A stretch of 64,000 bases of DNA from Talpa occidentalis (GCF_014898055.3 NW_023604295.1:95991591-96055590); one strand, 5' to 3'. Positions 1 to 11,220 are shown, numbered from the stretch's first letter. Translations and numbers: made by a program. Notes: generated by a model not told the origin, from the letters alone.

Positions 1-620
1 TTTGAAAACATCACTGAAGCAACAGATCTGTTTATCAGCCTTGTTTTTCATGGGTCATGTAGTCCCCAGAATAGGAGATTAAACCTATGATCACTAAAGG
101 TAAAGCGTCCAATAGGAAATGTTGCATAAGGTGTGACCCAAAACACAAAGGGAGCCATAGTACTTTGCATGTATAATAAGGATGAACTAACAATACATCC
201 AACCTTCCCTTCCTCCAAATGATCACAAGGAAAATTGCCTATCGAAAACTGTTACTGAGAAGACCGTGGAAAATATATCCCCTAAGAGCTCACAAGCTAG
301 CCCTAACTTAGGTTTCTACCCTGAATTAAATACATTTGAATGGTTCAAAGAAAGAGTCCTCAGGTCAAAAATCAAATTTAATGTAGCTCTGAGATGGTGG
401 CATCTTGAGGGCCTGGCAGAAACAAATACAGATACTCTCTGGGGGAAGCTATATTCAAATTAGAGCTCAATTGCCACCATTATTTCTCCAAGAAATATGT
501 TTACAGTACAAATAAAACGATAAAAGCACAAAGAAGTGTCACCAATAGGTAGCGTCAGTAGAAGCAAGAATTAGAATATGATAGTGAACATTTCTGTGCA
601 TGTCTTCTGGTGTCCATCTT
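1..620. other. No gene recognised
   Basis: I see only short open frames and no splice-consistent exon or clear repeat. Further coding exons of the minus-strand gene described at 3296-6106 should lie to the left, but I could not identify one here. Confidence 0.4.
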
Positions 621-629
621 CCCTCACCT

Positions 630-1285
630 TCCAATTATGATAGCGTTAGTATGAAGCTACAGAGTAGAATTATTGGATCAAAGAGTTTGGTATCAGCAAA
701 CACTGCAATACAGCTTTCCAAAGTGATTGTACCAATTTATACTTTCACCATGGTGTATGAAAATTTCAGCTGTTCCAAGTCTTCACTAATGCTTGGGTAT
801 TTCACTGGCCATGCGCTGGTATCTCTTCAAGCTTTTCATTTGCATTCTCCTCATTCCTAGTGAGGTGGAGCCCCTTTTTATGTTTATTAACTATTTGCTC
901 TCTTTTGTGAAATGTCTATTCAAGTATCTTTACTACATTTCTAAAGGATTATTTGTCTTTTTCTTATTAAAGAATGAGAGCTCTTTATACCTCTTGCATA
1001 TGACCCTTTTTTGACTAGTTATGTAGCAAACATCTTTTCCAGATTTGTGTTCTTAGTCTTTAATGGTTATTCTTAATCAACAGAGATTTCTATTATTGAT
1101 AGAGTTCAATTTATCAATGTTTTATGGTTAGTGTCTTTTGTGTCCTGTTTAAGAAGTTTTTCTCCATTCCAAAGTCGTGATAGTTTCCTGTGTTACCTTT
1201 TAGAAACTATACTGTTTTGCTTTCAAATCAATTACCCACCTGAATTGACTCTGTGGTGTGATGTGAGGTAGGAATCAAGCCTCTT
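630..1285 (-). mobile_element. Old L1 fragment, antisense
   Basis: The sequence reads as the complement of the 3' half of L1 ORF2 (the segment equivalent to the conserved [13 protein letters not shown] region onward), heavily diverged and with stops in all frames. It abuts a second L1 piece in the opposite orientation. The two cover overlapping parts of ORF2, so they are probably separate insertions rather than one inverted copy. Confidence 0.6.
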
Positions 1286-1289
1286 TAGA

Positions 1290-2280
1290 CCCCCTGCTGA
1301 ATGGGAGAAAATATTTATATACCACACATCTAATAATGGACTAATAGCGAAGATCCACAAAGAGCTCACACAATTCAACAAAAACAAAGCACTCATAAAA
1401 TGGGCACAAGAGCTAAATAGACACTTCTCCAAAGAAAAAATGAGAATGGCCAACAGGCATATGAAAAAATATTCATCATCACTTATTATCAAGGAAATGC
1501 AAAGCAAAATCACAATGAGATACCACCTCACACCTGTGAGAATGGCCCATATTAAAAAATATCAGAAACAAGTGTTGGTGAGGATGTGGTGAAAAGGAAC
1601 CCTCTGACAATGCCAGTGGGAATATAAATTGGCCCAGGAACTATGGAAAGCTGTGTGGAGATTCCTCAAAACACTAAAAATGGATCTTTCATACAACCCA
1701 GCTATTCCACTCCTAGAATCTACCCTAATAACACAAAAACCCTTATTAAAAAGAAACTTGCACTCCTATGTTTATTGCAGCACTATTTACAATAGCCAAG
1801 ATATGGAAACAACCTAAATAGCTCCAAACAGATGAGTGGATCAAGAAGATGTGGTACATATATATCAAAAAACATAAATTCATGTTGTTTTTAGCAACAT
1901 GGATGGAGCTGGAAGAGATTATGTTAAGCAAAAATAAGTCAGAAGGAAAAAGATAAATATTGGATGATTTCTCTTATCTGCAGAATATAGAGAAACCAAG
2001 CAAAGGGTCAGAAAAAAAGACAAAACTTGAAAACTGACCATAGATCTGAGGCATTCAGCGGGGGCTTGAGGGTTGGGGGATTGGGGGGCTGGTGGGGTGG
2101 TAAGGGATCAAAACATGGAAAGGAAGAGACAAGGGACTGTGGTGAGGGATCACGGGTGCTATGGTGATGGGAGAACTACAGGGGAAGCATCTAAGGGGAG
2201 AATCAAATATTGTCCAAAAAATAACAATGAATGTAAGAAAAATAGTACTTCATCAAAAAATAAACTTTAAAATTTTTTTA
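1290..2280 (+). mobile_element. Old L1 3' end, sense
   Basis: This piece matches the end of L1 ORF2 on the plus strand (conserved stretch around [11 protein letters not shown] in the younger copy at 30-32 kb), followed by the usual G-rich 3' UTR near 2050-2110 and an A-rich end. Many stops and frameshifts show that it is an old, dead copy. Confidence 0.75.
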
Positions 2281-2866
2281 AAAACTTCTTTATCTTTTAT
2301 TTTATCTCATCTTGCTGTCCTCAGTGAAAGATTTGGTCTAAATTATCTGACTCACTCTTTCCAGAAGTCAAATATATACAGCAATAGCCTTAGCATTATT
2401 AAGCTCAATTAAAAAACCATTTTGGTTAAAAAGCTATTATGGTTAATCTCTAAATATATACCCAGCAAAACAATAATCCAAGAATGAAGGCTATATGTGA
2501 TACAATACGGTGGTCAGAACTAATGAATGTGGAGAAATCTTGACAAAACAAAACAATGTGAGTGAAAAAGTCACAAAATTATACACAATTCCATTCATGT
2601 AAAAAAATACATGCACATATAATAAAAATATAAAAACATGCAGTGGAGTAATACTCATCTACTTTAAGCTAATGGTACCTCTGGTAGAGGAGGAAAAGAC
2701 ATAATAGGAAGTTTTAGCTGTTGTATTTATAATTATCTACAACTTTTTGTTTCTTAAAACAAGTCTACTACATGATGGTTCGTACATAAAAGTCAATTCC
2801 ACTATATTTGAATTTTTATATGCTTGAAATGTTTCATTAAAAACATCTTTTAAAAAAGGAAAACCT

Positions 2867-3176
2867 GGGGCCTCCCCGGTGGCGCAGCGGTTGAGTGCTG
2901 GGTTGCAAAGCTGCCCGCAGCCTCTGCAGCGCCGGTTGGATCCCCGGCTGCTCCCCAGCCACAAGAGGAGGGTCCCACATGGCGCACAGACCTCTCCTGC
3001 TGCCCGCTGCTCCCCTCAGCAGTGTACTTCGGTCCTTCTGCCTGCTCTGCTCCCCGCTCTGGCTCTGGTGAATTCTCTCACCCTCCCGGGCTTCTGACTG
3101 TACCCAGTGCTTGAATGAATGAATGAATGAATGAATCAATCAATCAATCTTTTTAAAAAAACAAAAACAAAAAAAT
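2867..3176 (+). mobile_element. tRNA-derived SINE, full length
   Basis: The head starts GGGGCCTCCCCGGTGGCGCA, with a B-box-like GGTTGGATCCC. The CT-rich body follows, then a tail of GAATGAAT repeats in place of the usual AATAAATA. The flanking repeat AAAAGGAAAACCT (about 2855-2866 and 3177-3190) is the TSD. Its right end was later copied to 4396-4565. Confidence 0.9.
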
Positions 3177-3295
3177 AAAAAGGAAAACCTTACAGCATAT
3201 CAGTAAACAACCAAATGAAGTTCTAGGATGCACAGAGTAATATGCATTATCTTTTCAGATTAATTGAAGAAATCTTTTTAATACCTATGACTCAC

Positions 3296-3448
3296 AAGTC
3301 TGGCAATCTCTGGGTTGCTCAGCTGAAGGCCCCAGATGCAAATGTCTTTCCCCCGCGTGTAGCACTCATCTCGAATTGTCATGAGCAAAGGTTCCAGGGA
3401 AATTGGTAAGGAGCCTGGCAGGAAGTCATCAGGTCTTATAAGTGTAAA
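3296..3448 (-). CDS. Second coding exon of an unrecognised gene
   Basis: The exon is 153 bp (51 codons, phase 0 at both ends). A strong acceptor (pyrimidine tract ending CTCTTCAG) lies upstream and a GTGAGT donor follows. It encodes FTLIRPDDFL at its start and GLQLSNPEIARL at its end, with no stops. It joins in frame to the exon at 5927-6106. The final helix/strand-like LQLSNPEIARL is faintly like a leucine-rich-repeat segment, but that is a guess. I do not recognise the protein. Downstream exons would lie to the left and were not found. The first 56 bp of this exon and its acceptor are duplicated at 4326-4399. Confidence 0.6.
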
Positions 3449-4325
3449 CTGAAGAGTAAGAAGAATCATAAAGACATCAGTGCTTCTGAATATATGGAAA
3501 AAGAACACTGTCTTTAGAAAACATGGGAATATTTTAAATTGTTATTAACTTTGGATCAGGCATGCACAAGGGTGGTGATTCAGCACAAACTTAGGAAGTT
3601 CCAGCTTTATGCCAAGCTTCCTGAAAAGTCTTAAAGGGCAGAGATTTTTCCAGTAGATTATTATTAGCTATTAGTATTGGATACTATACATTATTAGGAC
3701 AGGGAATCAAACTTAGTAGGTTGCAAGCGGGTCTTTTTTCCCTTTAACTAATAAAATGGAAAAGAAGGGAAATGAGTATATCTTGTGAATTAAGACTAAT
3801 AATTGTCTTGTGAGACTTATTTCAGCGCTATTCAAAATCAGTAGCGACCCAACCCAAGCAACCCACTCAACCGCAGCAGCCATGCTATGCACAGCCGTGC
3901 TCCTGTACTGGGTTAGGATGTTAATTATATTTCTGATGGTGAGTGTAAATTAAAAAAGTTCAGAAACCATTGTTGAGGGACTATGAATTTGAGCAAGATT
4001 TATGATTAAGTCTTGTCATGAGGTAAAATTATAGTCAAAAAAGCTAAATCAGTCCTTTTCTCCCACTTAAAAAAATGTACTACACAAAAAAGGGTAGTTT
4101 TGGGAAGTTCCTCCATTGAGATAAGCAGGAAGATGTGGCAGGGAGGGGACTCTAGACAACTGCAAAAGGGACTAGAAAGACCTAGGAATGGGGGAGGGGA
4201 AGGGAGGCTTTGGAGAGGGAGAGGCTGAAGGGAAAGGGACAGGGGCAGCTGCCCCTGGCGAGTGAAGTTTGATGAAAGAGAGATGGTCAGGGAGGAATTT
4301 CTGGAGCGGTTTTTTTTTGTGGGGC
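3449..4325. other. Presumed intron sequence, no feature
   Basis: This is the intron between the two coding exons of the unrecognised gene. On the plus strand 4136-4260 is very purine-rich (many GGGA/GGGG runs). No repeat family was recognised. Confidence 0.4.
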
Positions 4326-4565
4326 TCCAGGGAAATTGGTAAGGAGCCTGGCAGGAAGTCATCAGGTCTTATAAGTGTAAACTGAAGAGTAAGAAGAATT
4401 CTCTCACCCTCCCGCGCTTCTGACTGTACCCAGTGCTTGAATGAATGAATGAATGAATAAATAAATAAATGAAATTAAAAAAAAAGGATAAAAAAAATAA
4501 AAAGGAAAACCTTACAGCATGTCAGTGAACAACCAAATGAAGTTCTAGGATGCACAGTGTAATAA
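4326..4565 (+). repeat. Permuted duplicate of exon 2 and SINE end
   Basis: Bases 4326-4399 are identical, 74 of 74, to 3393-3466 (part of coding exon 2 plus its splice acceptor). From the shared GAAT at 4396-4399 the sequence continues as a near copy of 3070-3241 (SINE end, tail and flank including TACAGCAT). So the downstream block comes first and the upstream block second: a circular-permutation order, not a simple tandem copy. The second half differs by a few substitutions and by its microsatellite tail. Confidence 0.9.
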
Positions 4566-5926
4566 GCGGGAGTGGGGGGTGAGATAATCATCTTCCCCTT
4601 TCCTCAAAAAAATTTTGGGGAAATGTGGGTAGCATGGATGTAACACAATGGCCTTAAAAAACCAAAACACTGGCCTTTATTTGTTTGATTCGCTCTGTGG
4701 ACAAAGCTATGATCTTTTAACCATCGATCTGCATGACGGCACAGGTTGCTGTTAATAGTGTGGTGACTTTGCTAGCGCTTCAAGACATCAGTTATTATTT
4801 ATTGTTGAAACAGAGCCTGTGTTTCTGGACTGGTGAAAGAAAGTTGTAAAGATGGCCAGCCCCCTTCAGGTCTACAGGTGCCTCTTCCCAAGGGTTGATC
4901 ATTTAGTTTCAGTGCTGGCCTCTCCCCTTTTCCCCTCAGACACAACCTTTACATTTCTACTGAGACAAGACATGACATCAAGATTTTTTTCCTGAAATCC
5001 AGTGCTCTTGAAGTCAGAAGTATGTGTTTGCTACTTCATTGCAAGTAAGACTACTCTCCTGAGGTGAATCATGGGGGAGGGCAAGGTGGTTTGATGCCAG
5101 GGACACCTCAGTGGTCAAGGGGGCAGGTGGGATGACAGAAGTCCTGGTGAGGGGAGGGCCTGCAATATTGACAAAAGTGATGCTTTTAGTTGGGCTTTCC
5201 AGATGCAGAGTGGAGGAGGGGCGGGTGGGCCATTCCAGAAGTGAGGTGCTATGAGAAAAGATAGGCCTGTGGGAAGCACTGTGATGCGCTAATCTGGAGG
5301 CAGGAGCAGGAAGGTAAGAGGAGTGTTGAAGAGGCCATCAGTGCCAGAGGGAAGCTTTAAAGGACTTCACTCAGGCAGGACTGTAGAGGGGACCATACCA
5401 CCAGCTCTGGACTCAGGACCCATGTTCTCTGGGAGTGCTGGGGGGAGAGGAATTCCCACTACTTCTCTGATTCTTCTAACATCAGACAAATTAGTAGAAC
5501 AAATTTAATTACGTATATATGGAGACTCTACATGACTGTAAATTCTATTAAGTGGGACAAGGCAAAAATTTTTAAGCTAAGGAATGGGGTGAGGGGTGGA
5601 GACTCAAGGAGGGAGGAGGGGTACTCACATGACCAAAGGTCCAGCTACTGTGTACTCAGATACTTGCCCCACCATTTAGATGGGATTCTCTGATAAAAAG
5701 GTTGTTTTAGGAGGTAAACCTAAATCTGGGTAAGAACCCCAATTTTCATTCGTTTAGGTAGTTAAGGGACTGGTAAAACTATCTAGAACCTGCAGGGCAT
5801 CAATTATGACCAAAGGCCTAAATAATCCACAGGCCGCAGTGGACTTCTTGGAGAGACCTAGCCTTCAGGAGTACATCCTACTAGTTCCTCTCAGGGAAGA
5901 ATAAAGAAAGGAGTCCACACACTCAC
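4566..5926. other. Intron sequence, no gene seen
   Basis: The region looks unique, with no recognised repeat. The short plus-strand open frame at 5323-5508 has no splice or promoter support. Confidence 0.4.
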
Positions 5927-6106
5927 CTTCCTGAGAGCCCATTCATTGTTGATGCTGGTTTTCAGGTCCTTTCTGATGGCTGGACACATGGATGTTTGAG
6001 TCTGTGCACAATGCTTCTCGTACGTTTTCAGGAACTTCTGAAGAACTGGAATGATGGGTAGGGGTGCGCCTTTAATTTTTTGTTTCCCCTCCTTTGCTCT
6101 TGGCAT
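5927..6106 (-). CDS. First coding exon of an unrecognised gene
   Basis: The start codon is at 6104-6106 in a fair context (A at -3). An in-frame TAA lies six codons upstream, so this is the first usable ATG in the exon. The 60-codon exon begins MPRAKEGKQKIKGAPLPIIP and ends NNEWALRK at an AAG|GTGAGT donor, phase 0. It continues in frame into 3296-3448, giving 111 residues with no stop. The N-terminus is basic (K/R-rich), with no signal peptide or membrane segment, which suggests a soluble intracellular protein. Candidate acceptors for the exon lie near 6150-6175 (TTTCAG). The CpG-rich region at about 7.7-8.3 kb could be its promoter. I cannot name the family. The GT/AG sites, matching phases and open frame are the evidence that it is a real gene. 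Confidence 0.6.
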
Positions 6107-6248
6107 TGTTTTATAGTGTTAGATTCCACTGGATTCTGAAACCAGTAACTTGCCTGAAATCCAATACACGGTTATCTTATTCAGGAGCTAAAAATGAGCA
6201 AATATTGTGGCATACCATTCTCTGAAGATCTTATGGTGCTTCACTTAC

Positions 6249-6358
6249 CTTCAAATGGCAGTAGAAAATCCAGATGAAGACAGTTGAAAGGAATAGTACA
6301 ATTTCCAATTTCTGTATAAAGGGGCCAGGTTCTTTCTTTTAGGTTCTTTAAAACGCAC
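6249..6358 (-). other. Possible 5' exon of the unrecognised gene
   Basis: A good donor (GAAG|GTAAGTG) follows a 110-bp stretch preceded by a pyrimidine-containing tract ending AATTGAG. One frame is open throughout (contains RTWPLYTEIGNC), but the next exon has an in-frame stop just before its ATG, so this is more likely an untranslated exon or a chance site. Confidence 0.3.
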
Positions 6359-6479
6359 CTCAATTGTAAAGAAACACAGCATGAACAGTGGGTATTAAAT
6401 ACTATCAAGAACACATTGATTTAAAAATGGTGTAATTCTCCTGAGAGACACAGCTCTTGTGAGGCAGTCTATCACCGTG

Positions 6480-6710
6480 TATAGGAACATAGGTTTTAGA
6501 GGTGAACCAACTTGGATTTTAATATTTTTCCCACCAGTTGAGTTACTGGGTGGCTTTCGATAAGTTATGAAGCCTCTTCCAGCTTCCATTTCCCCCATCT
6601 GTAAAATGGATTATGGTCACCATAAGGGTGAAGTGAGAAGTTTATCAAACTGTACAACACCTGGTTCATAGTAGAAGCATTCAATAAGCTCCTTATTATT
6701 GATGTTACTA
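6480..6710 (+). mobile_element. MIR SINE, ancient
   Basis: The core and 3' part are recognisable: a CCCATCTGTAAAATGG-type motif near 6593-6610, then an ACACCTGG...CATTCAATAAG-like end near 6656-6689. This is a typical ancient mammalian MIR element. Confidence 0.75.
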
Positions 6711-6754
6711 TTATTCTGTTGGCCACAGATGTTACTATTATTCTGTTGGCCGCA
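6701..6754 (+). repeat. 27-bp tandem duplication
   Basis: The unit starts GATGTTACTATTATTCTG and occurs twice in a row (6701-6727, 6728-6754) with one base change. It sits at the 3' end of the MIR. Confidence 0.95.
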
Positions 6755-7689
6755 GACTTTGTCCTTTAACTTATCCAGCCCTGAAGGGTCTCTCCATGGG
6801 ATAGTTTAAAGTAATGGTTGGGCCTCGGGACTGAGTTCACAGACACAAAAACTTATGGGAATGAGGAAAATTTTTCCATATGGGAAAATTTCTAACTAGA
6901 GATTGTCCAAAAATGTGTTAATTATCTTATATTAAAAAGGGTTTTCCTAGTTGAATCCAGGTCTGGTGGAAGATCCCAAAGGAAGTGGAAGAAGACAGGG
7001 ACTGTTGAGAAAAGCAAGTCTCACAAGAAATACCACTTCTTTGCTACCATTACCATCGGCTTTCCACTTGTATCACTACAGCAGCGACGTGCCCCACTTA
7101 GGTCTAAGGCGGGTTCTATACAATTTGTTGACAATATGAAGTATTTCTCAGCAGCTGTTTCTGGGTATTTATAGCTGCACAAAATATACACACCTACATT
7201 CTATAAATGCTCTTTTAAGAATCTCTTAAATCTTGAGGCCTTTGATTAATACCTTATCATGGGCATTTCTTTATGTAATTTCCAGAATCAGGACCTGTGT
7301 GATTAGATCAGCCACTATCTAGGTGCTCAAGGCCAGCATCACCAGCTGAGTCATTAATATTTGTTAGGAGTTTAAGGAGCATGTCCCTCACCCTAGCTGC
7401 TTTTCTTATTTCATCTGTTACTCTCCCTCCCAGGTGTCCTGGAAATGGGGAGGGGAGTTAAGGAAGTGAGAAGGGTGGGGGCTGTCCTCTGGAGGTGGAG
7501 GGCGAGATGAGCCCTCTCTGCTGGACTCACCTGTACACCAGCTCACTCTGAGAGGACTAGAGGAGGGAGGGCAAGAAGGGGCTGCTTCCAGGCTCCCTTC
7601 TCCAAGGCTCGCTATATGCAACAATTTCAGTGCATTCCACAGAGAATCCAAATCTCCCATCCGAGGCCTGACGACCCCTAGCTGCAGCG
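6755..7689. other. No gene recognised
   Basis: Unique-looking sequence between the MIR and the CpG-rich region. GC content rises to the right. Open frames here (such as the one on the minus strand at 7418-7858) follow from GC-rich composition and show no splice pattern. Confidence 0.4.
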
Positions 7690-8290
7690 CCCTGGGGAGT
7701 GCGGGTGGGGAGCTGTGCACCTGCTGATGGAATCCAGAGGCCTGAGCCGGCACAATTTCCAGGCAGCTCGGCCCCAGCCCAATCTCCAGCATCAAAGCCA
7801 GAGCCGCTCTATTCTGGGCGCTCCTCCGCCCTCCGCCCGCCCCGCCTGCGCCCCGCACTCACTGGGGCGCGCGGTGCCGCGTCCTGCGCCGGCGACTTCC
7901 CGCGTCCTCTGCACCTTGGAGACCGCAGCCCACGCGGCCGCAGCTCCGGGCGGGGACGGGAAGGGGTCAGTGACCTGCTGGAGGCCGGGTGAGGGAGGGA
8001 GCAGAGCCGAGGGCTGGAAGAGGAGACGATGGAGGCTGGAAATACTACAATTCTAGGGTCCCTGGGCTCTTCGGATGGGCTTTGAGGAATCCCAGTGTCC
8101 CCGCTGCGGGCAGCCAAAGGCGCTGCCGGAGCCGAGGTTTCGGAGAGGACTGAAGGTGGGGAAGGAGGACTCTCCCTGGTCTTCAGCGGGGAGAGGGGAC
8201 AGAGGGCTCCAGAGAGCAGCTCCCTTAAGCACAGATGCCCACAGGCGCGAGCGAGGTCCACTGCGGGTGCCCTGACACGGTTTGCCAGAG
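7690..8290 (-). promoter_or_regulatory. CpG-island-like promoter region
   Basis: The stretch is rich in CG dinucleotides (for example CCGCCC, GCGCGCGG, GGCCGC), unlike the CG-poor surroundings. On the minus strand a donor-like CCCCA|GTGAGTG lies with its last exon base at 7863, so a first non-coding exon may end there and splice to 6358 or to the 5927-6106 exon. No TATA box was seen. Such islands usually mark housekeeping or germline promoters. It could also drive an unseen plus-strand transcript. Confidence 0.55.
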
Positions 8291-8377
8291 AACCCGAGTT
8301 ACAAATAGTGGTTACAGCCACACCTGCCCACAGAGCCAACGTGAGGGACTCTCCTGCCTACTAGGGAGGTTTCTTGC

Positions 8378-8380
<3 letters not shown>

Positions 8381-8417
<37 letters not shown>
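8381..8417 (+). repeat. (TG)n microsatellite
   Basis: About 18 uninterrupted TG repeats just to the right of the CpG-rich region. Confidence 0.98.
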
Positions 8418-8420
<3 letters not shown>

Positions 8421-8599
8421 AGTAGGACGAGGGATCCAGGGCAAAGAAGAAAACTCTCGCTGGGCTTGTGGAGTCTTTCAGGGAAATACTTTGGAGAGAG
8501 ATGTAAAAGCATTTGCAGCTTTCAGAAGTGATTGGGGTGGGGGTGGGGCGGCATGGAGGTTAAGAAATCCTGCCATGGGCAGTGACTTTGGGGGCTGTA

Positions 8600-8915
8600 T
8601 GTATGGATTAGTGGGCAAAATTAAGATCCCCCAAAGACCACCATGCCCTGATCCTGGGAACCTGTGAAGATATTATATAGCAAAAGCGCACCTTGAGATG
8701 GGGTGATTTTCCTCCATTATCTGGGAGGGGACATCTGACTGTTAGAGTCTGGAACTAGAGTCTGGACTGCTAGAACTTGGAGCTGGGAGTCTTTCCTTGA
8801 TCTGGTCAGAGGGATGCCCTGAGAAGGACTCTGCTCCCTATGGCTGGCTTTAAAGATGAAGGAAGGCCGCCTCCCCCCCAGCTCTTTGTCCCACAGGGGT
8901 TAAAATCTTAGTTCT
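8600..8915 (+). mobile_element. Ancient interspersed repeat, MaLR-LTR-like
   Basis: Phrases such as CTTGAGATGGGGTGATTTTCC and GGCTTTAAAGATGAAGGAAG recall the internal part of old mammalian LTRs (MLT1-like). This is recalled rather than searched, so the family is uncertain. A SINE interrupts or follows it at 8918. Confidence 0.4.
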
Positions 8916-8917
8916 AC

Positions 8918-9165
8918 CAAGCTGTTGCCAGTCACTGCAGCATGCCTGGCCAGGGAGCTAAACCACGCGGTGCGGCAGACCTTTCCGGTCTCGCCAGTGT
9001 ATTTCCTGTCTCGCCAGTGTATTTCCTGTCTCGCCTGTCTCAGCAGTGTATTTCAGTCAATCAGCCTGTTCTGCTCCCACTCTGTCTCTGGTGGATCCTC
9101 TCACCCCCACACCTCTGACGTGTACCCCAGTTGTTCTATGCATAAATAAATAAATTTTTAAAAAA
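8918..9165 (+). mobile_element. tRNA-SINE, degraded head
   Basis: The body and the ATAAATAAATAAATTTTT tail are clear, but the head is diverged. The CCTGTCTCGCCAGTGTATTT segment is repeated two to three times around 8990-9050, an internal expansion absent from the other copies. Confidence 0.8.
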
Positions 9166-10490
9166 CTAGCAAAGTAGTTGGGGAAAAGTCAGAACTTAGT
9201 GGGACTTCATTATCAGTATTTTGCAGTGCGATGGTGTTTGTGGCTTTGATTCTCAAACAGAAGGGCGGTGGTTGTGCTCTGGCCCTCAGGAGCAATGTCA
9301 GCCCTCCCCACTAGAGGGCCTTTGCTCCCAGTGCGCTCTGACCAGCAGGACTCTTAAAAGGCTTGGAGGTGAATATGATTTTAGGGGAGGGGTGCAGTTC
9401 TGCTACAAGAGATACAGGAAATTATTCACCAGGGGGTTGGAAATCTGGGAGAACTCCTGAGGAGGAAGAAAAAGAAAGAAGAAAGAAATAGGGAGAGTAG
9501 GAATAGGAGGGAGGCGCTACAATGGAAGATGTGAGGACAGAGGGGCTGGATTACTGGAGTCACAAATAGATGCTCTTCTTTCTTCAAAAACCAGAGCCTA
9601 ATTCCTAATTTCTCGAGTACAGGTTTTCCTTGAGTGGACTTAGTGACTCACTTCTAACAAACAAAATATGGTGGAGGTGATGGTGTGGATTGGGTATGAA
9701 GGGACAGCCCGTGTCCTCCTTGCTCAAGCTCTGGGATCACTCCCTCCAGGAGAGGCCAGCTTCTGTGGTGGCCGGCTCTTGGGTGTTTCTGCTTTTAAAA
9801 ATTATCCCCATGTATTTTCTGTCCTCAAAGTCAAGTTCTCTGTGTAAGTATTTGAAGAGAAAAGATCCAGAAACCTGATAGATCTGCCACCTTGAAGATC
9901 ACCTTAAGAGACAGAGAGGCCTGAGGGCTTATCCAACATCTTACTGCTGTAGCTTCACAGCTTTTAGATCCTATTCAACCTGCTGAGCTGTTCCTTTTTC
10001 AGAGTCATCGATAACCATGCCCCCTTTTTCAAATATCTGTATTTTTAACGGAATCAGAGCAACTGAATTTGATACAAGTTCATAGTCATTTCCTTCAAGA
10101 ATTGACTTCTTTTTGGGATTGAGATACCTGACAAGCAAAATCCTTACTCAGACCTCATCTTGTAAGCAGCAGCCAATGGCTGCTTTATATTTCCCCACCA
10201 TCTGTCAGCCCAAAGCCTCTTCCTCTTTCCAAGGAGATGAGTTCTGCATTGATGTGGTCAAGTTCCTCTGTGAGTTTCCTCTGGGGCCCTCCGTTCTAAC
10301 TGCATCCTTCCAGAGAGAAATAGACATTTTCTGGAATGTTGTCATTCTGATTGCTAAGATTGGTCTTTTTTTCACCAGAGATGTGGCAAAGAGAACCCTC
10401 TGTTTCTTCCTTTAGGCTTTCCCAGCATCTTTCTTCCCATTTGCTCTTCCAGTCCTTCTAACCCCTTTATAGAAAATCTCCCTGTAGGCC
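9166..10490. other. No gene; possible old repeat at 9590-9800
   Basis: The stretch 9590-9800 (around GAGTGGACTTAGTGACTCAC) has the feel of an ancient LTR/MaLR remnant. The rest looks unique. A purine-only GGAAGAAAAAGAAAGAAG tract lies at 9461-9515. No splice-consistent coding exon was seen. Confidence 0.35.
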
Positions 10491-10662
10491 CAGCAGACCT
10501 CTCCTGACTTGCCCGCTGCTCCCCTCAGCAGTGTATTTCAGTCAATCTGCCTGTTCTGTTCCCCACTCTGTCTCTGGTGAATCCTTTCACCCCCCACACC
10601 TCTGGCCTATACCCCAGTTCTTGCATGCATAAATAAATAAATCTTTTTTTTAAAAAAAGAAT
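10491..10662 (+). mobile_element. tRNA-SINE, 5'-truncated
   Basis: It starts inside the body at CAGCAGACCTCTCC and runs to the ATAAATAAATCTTTTTTT tail. The whole tRNA-like head is missing. Confidence 0.9.
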
Positions 10663-11004
10663 CCCTCCTGTATTAAATTCCCTCTGTTTAAAACAACTCG
10701 AATATTTTAGTTTGTGTTAGTTATGAGTTTTAATGTAAGGAAATGTAATTCCCATAATTAAATTTTGAACATTACAGTTTATGGTAGTGATAATTAGATC
10801 ATTTTCATTCTGGATTTTATTCAAGACAAGCCCAGGTTAAATAGTGTCATTAAGACCATTTCTGATGGGAAGCAAACAGAGCAGAGGTGTGACTCTTGCC
10901 AAAAAGGCACAGACCTTTAGTGTACATCACGGGGCCACGCTGCCCTGTCTGGCCCTTGGTCACTTCCTGAAGGCTCTGCCTACTTATATGCACATGGCTT
11001 TTGC
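10663..11004. other. No feature recognised
   Basis: AT-rich sequence with no coding or repeat signal that I can name. Confidence 0.4.
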
Positions 11005-11220
11005 ATTTTTTTTTTAATTTCTTTTTTTATTTATATCCTTTACATCACTGTGTAGTCCCTGTAAAATTCCCATGACCAGTTCACCCATGAACCTTCACCG
11101 TAGTCCTTTGTGCTCTTCCCTCCCCTGTTTTGATCCCTTTCCCTCCTCCTCCTCCCTTGCAGAATGTCTCTTATTTATGGTTGCCTGCTAGGGTTTTTTT
11201 TTTGTTTTTTGTTTTTGGCT
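11005..11220 (-). mobile_element. L1 3' UTR fragment, antisense
   Basis: A T-rich left end is followed by the complement of an L1 3' UTR (CCCTGTTTTGATCCC, CAGAATGTCTCTTATT...). It resembles the 3' UTR of the L1 at 1.3-2.3 kb and is a short, 5'-truncated insertion. Confidence 0.6.

Noticed and set aside
630..2280. Back-to-back L1 pieces as one insertion with 5' inversion (twin priming)
   Set aside because: The two pieces cover overlapping ORF2 parts and differ in divergence, which twin priming of one RNA would not give.
2879..3097. Repeated 70-100-residue open frames rich in PAARCSPQQCTS, seen at many places
   Set aside because: They are translations of the SINE body, conserved because the copies are young, not because of coding function.
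7418..8531. Long overlapping open frames on both strands in the GC-rich region
   Set aside because: All frames are open because of GC-rich, stop-poor composition, and one reads through the (TG)n repeat. No start context, homology or splice pattern supports a protein.
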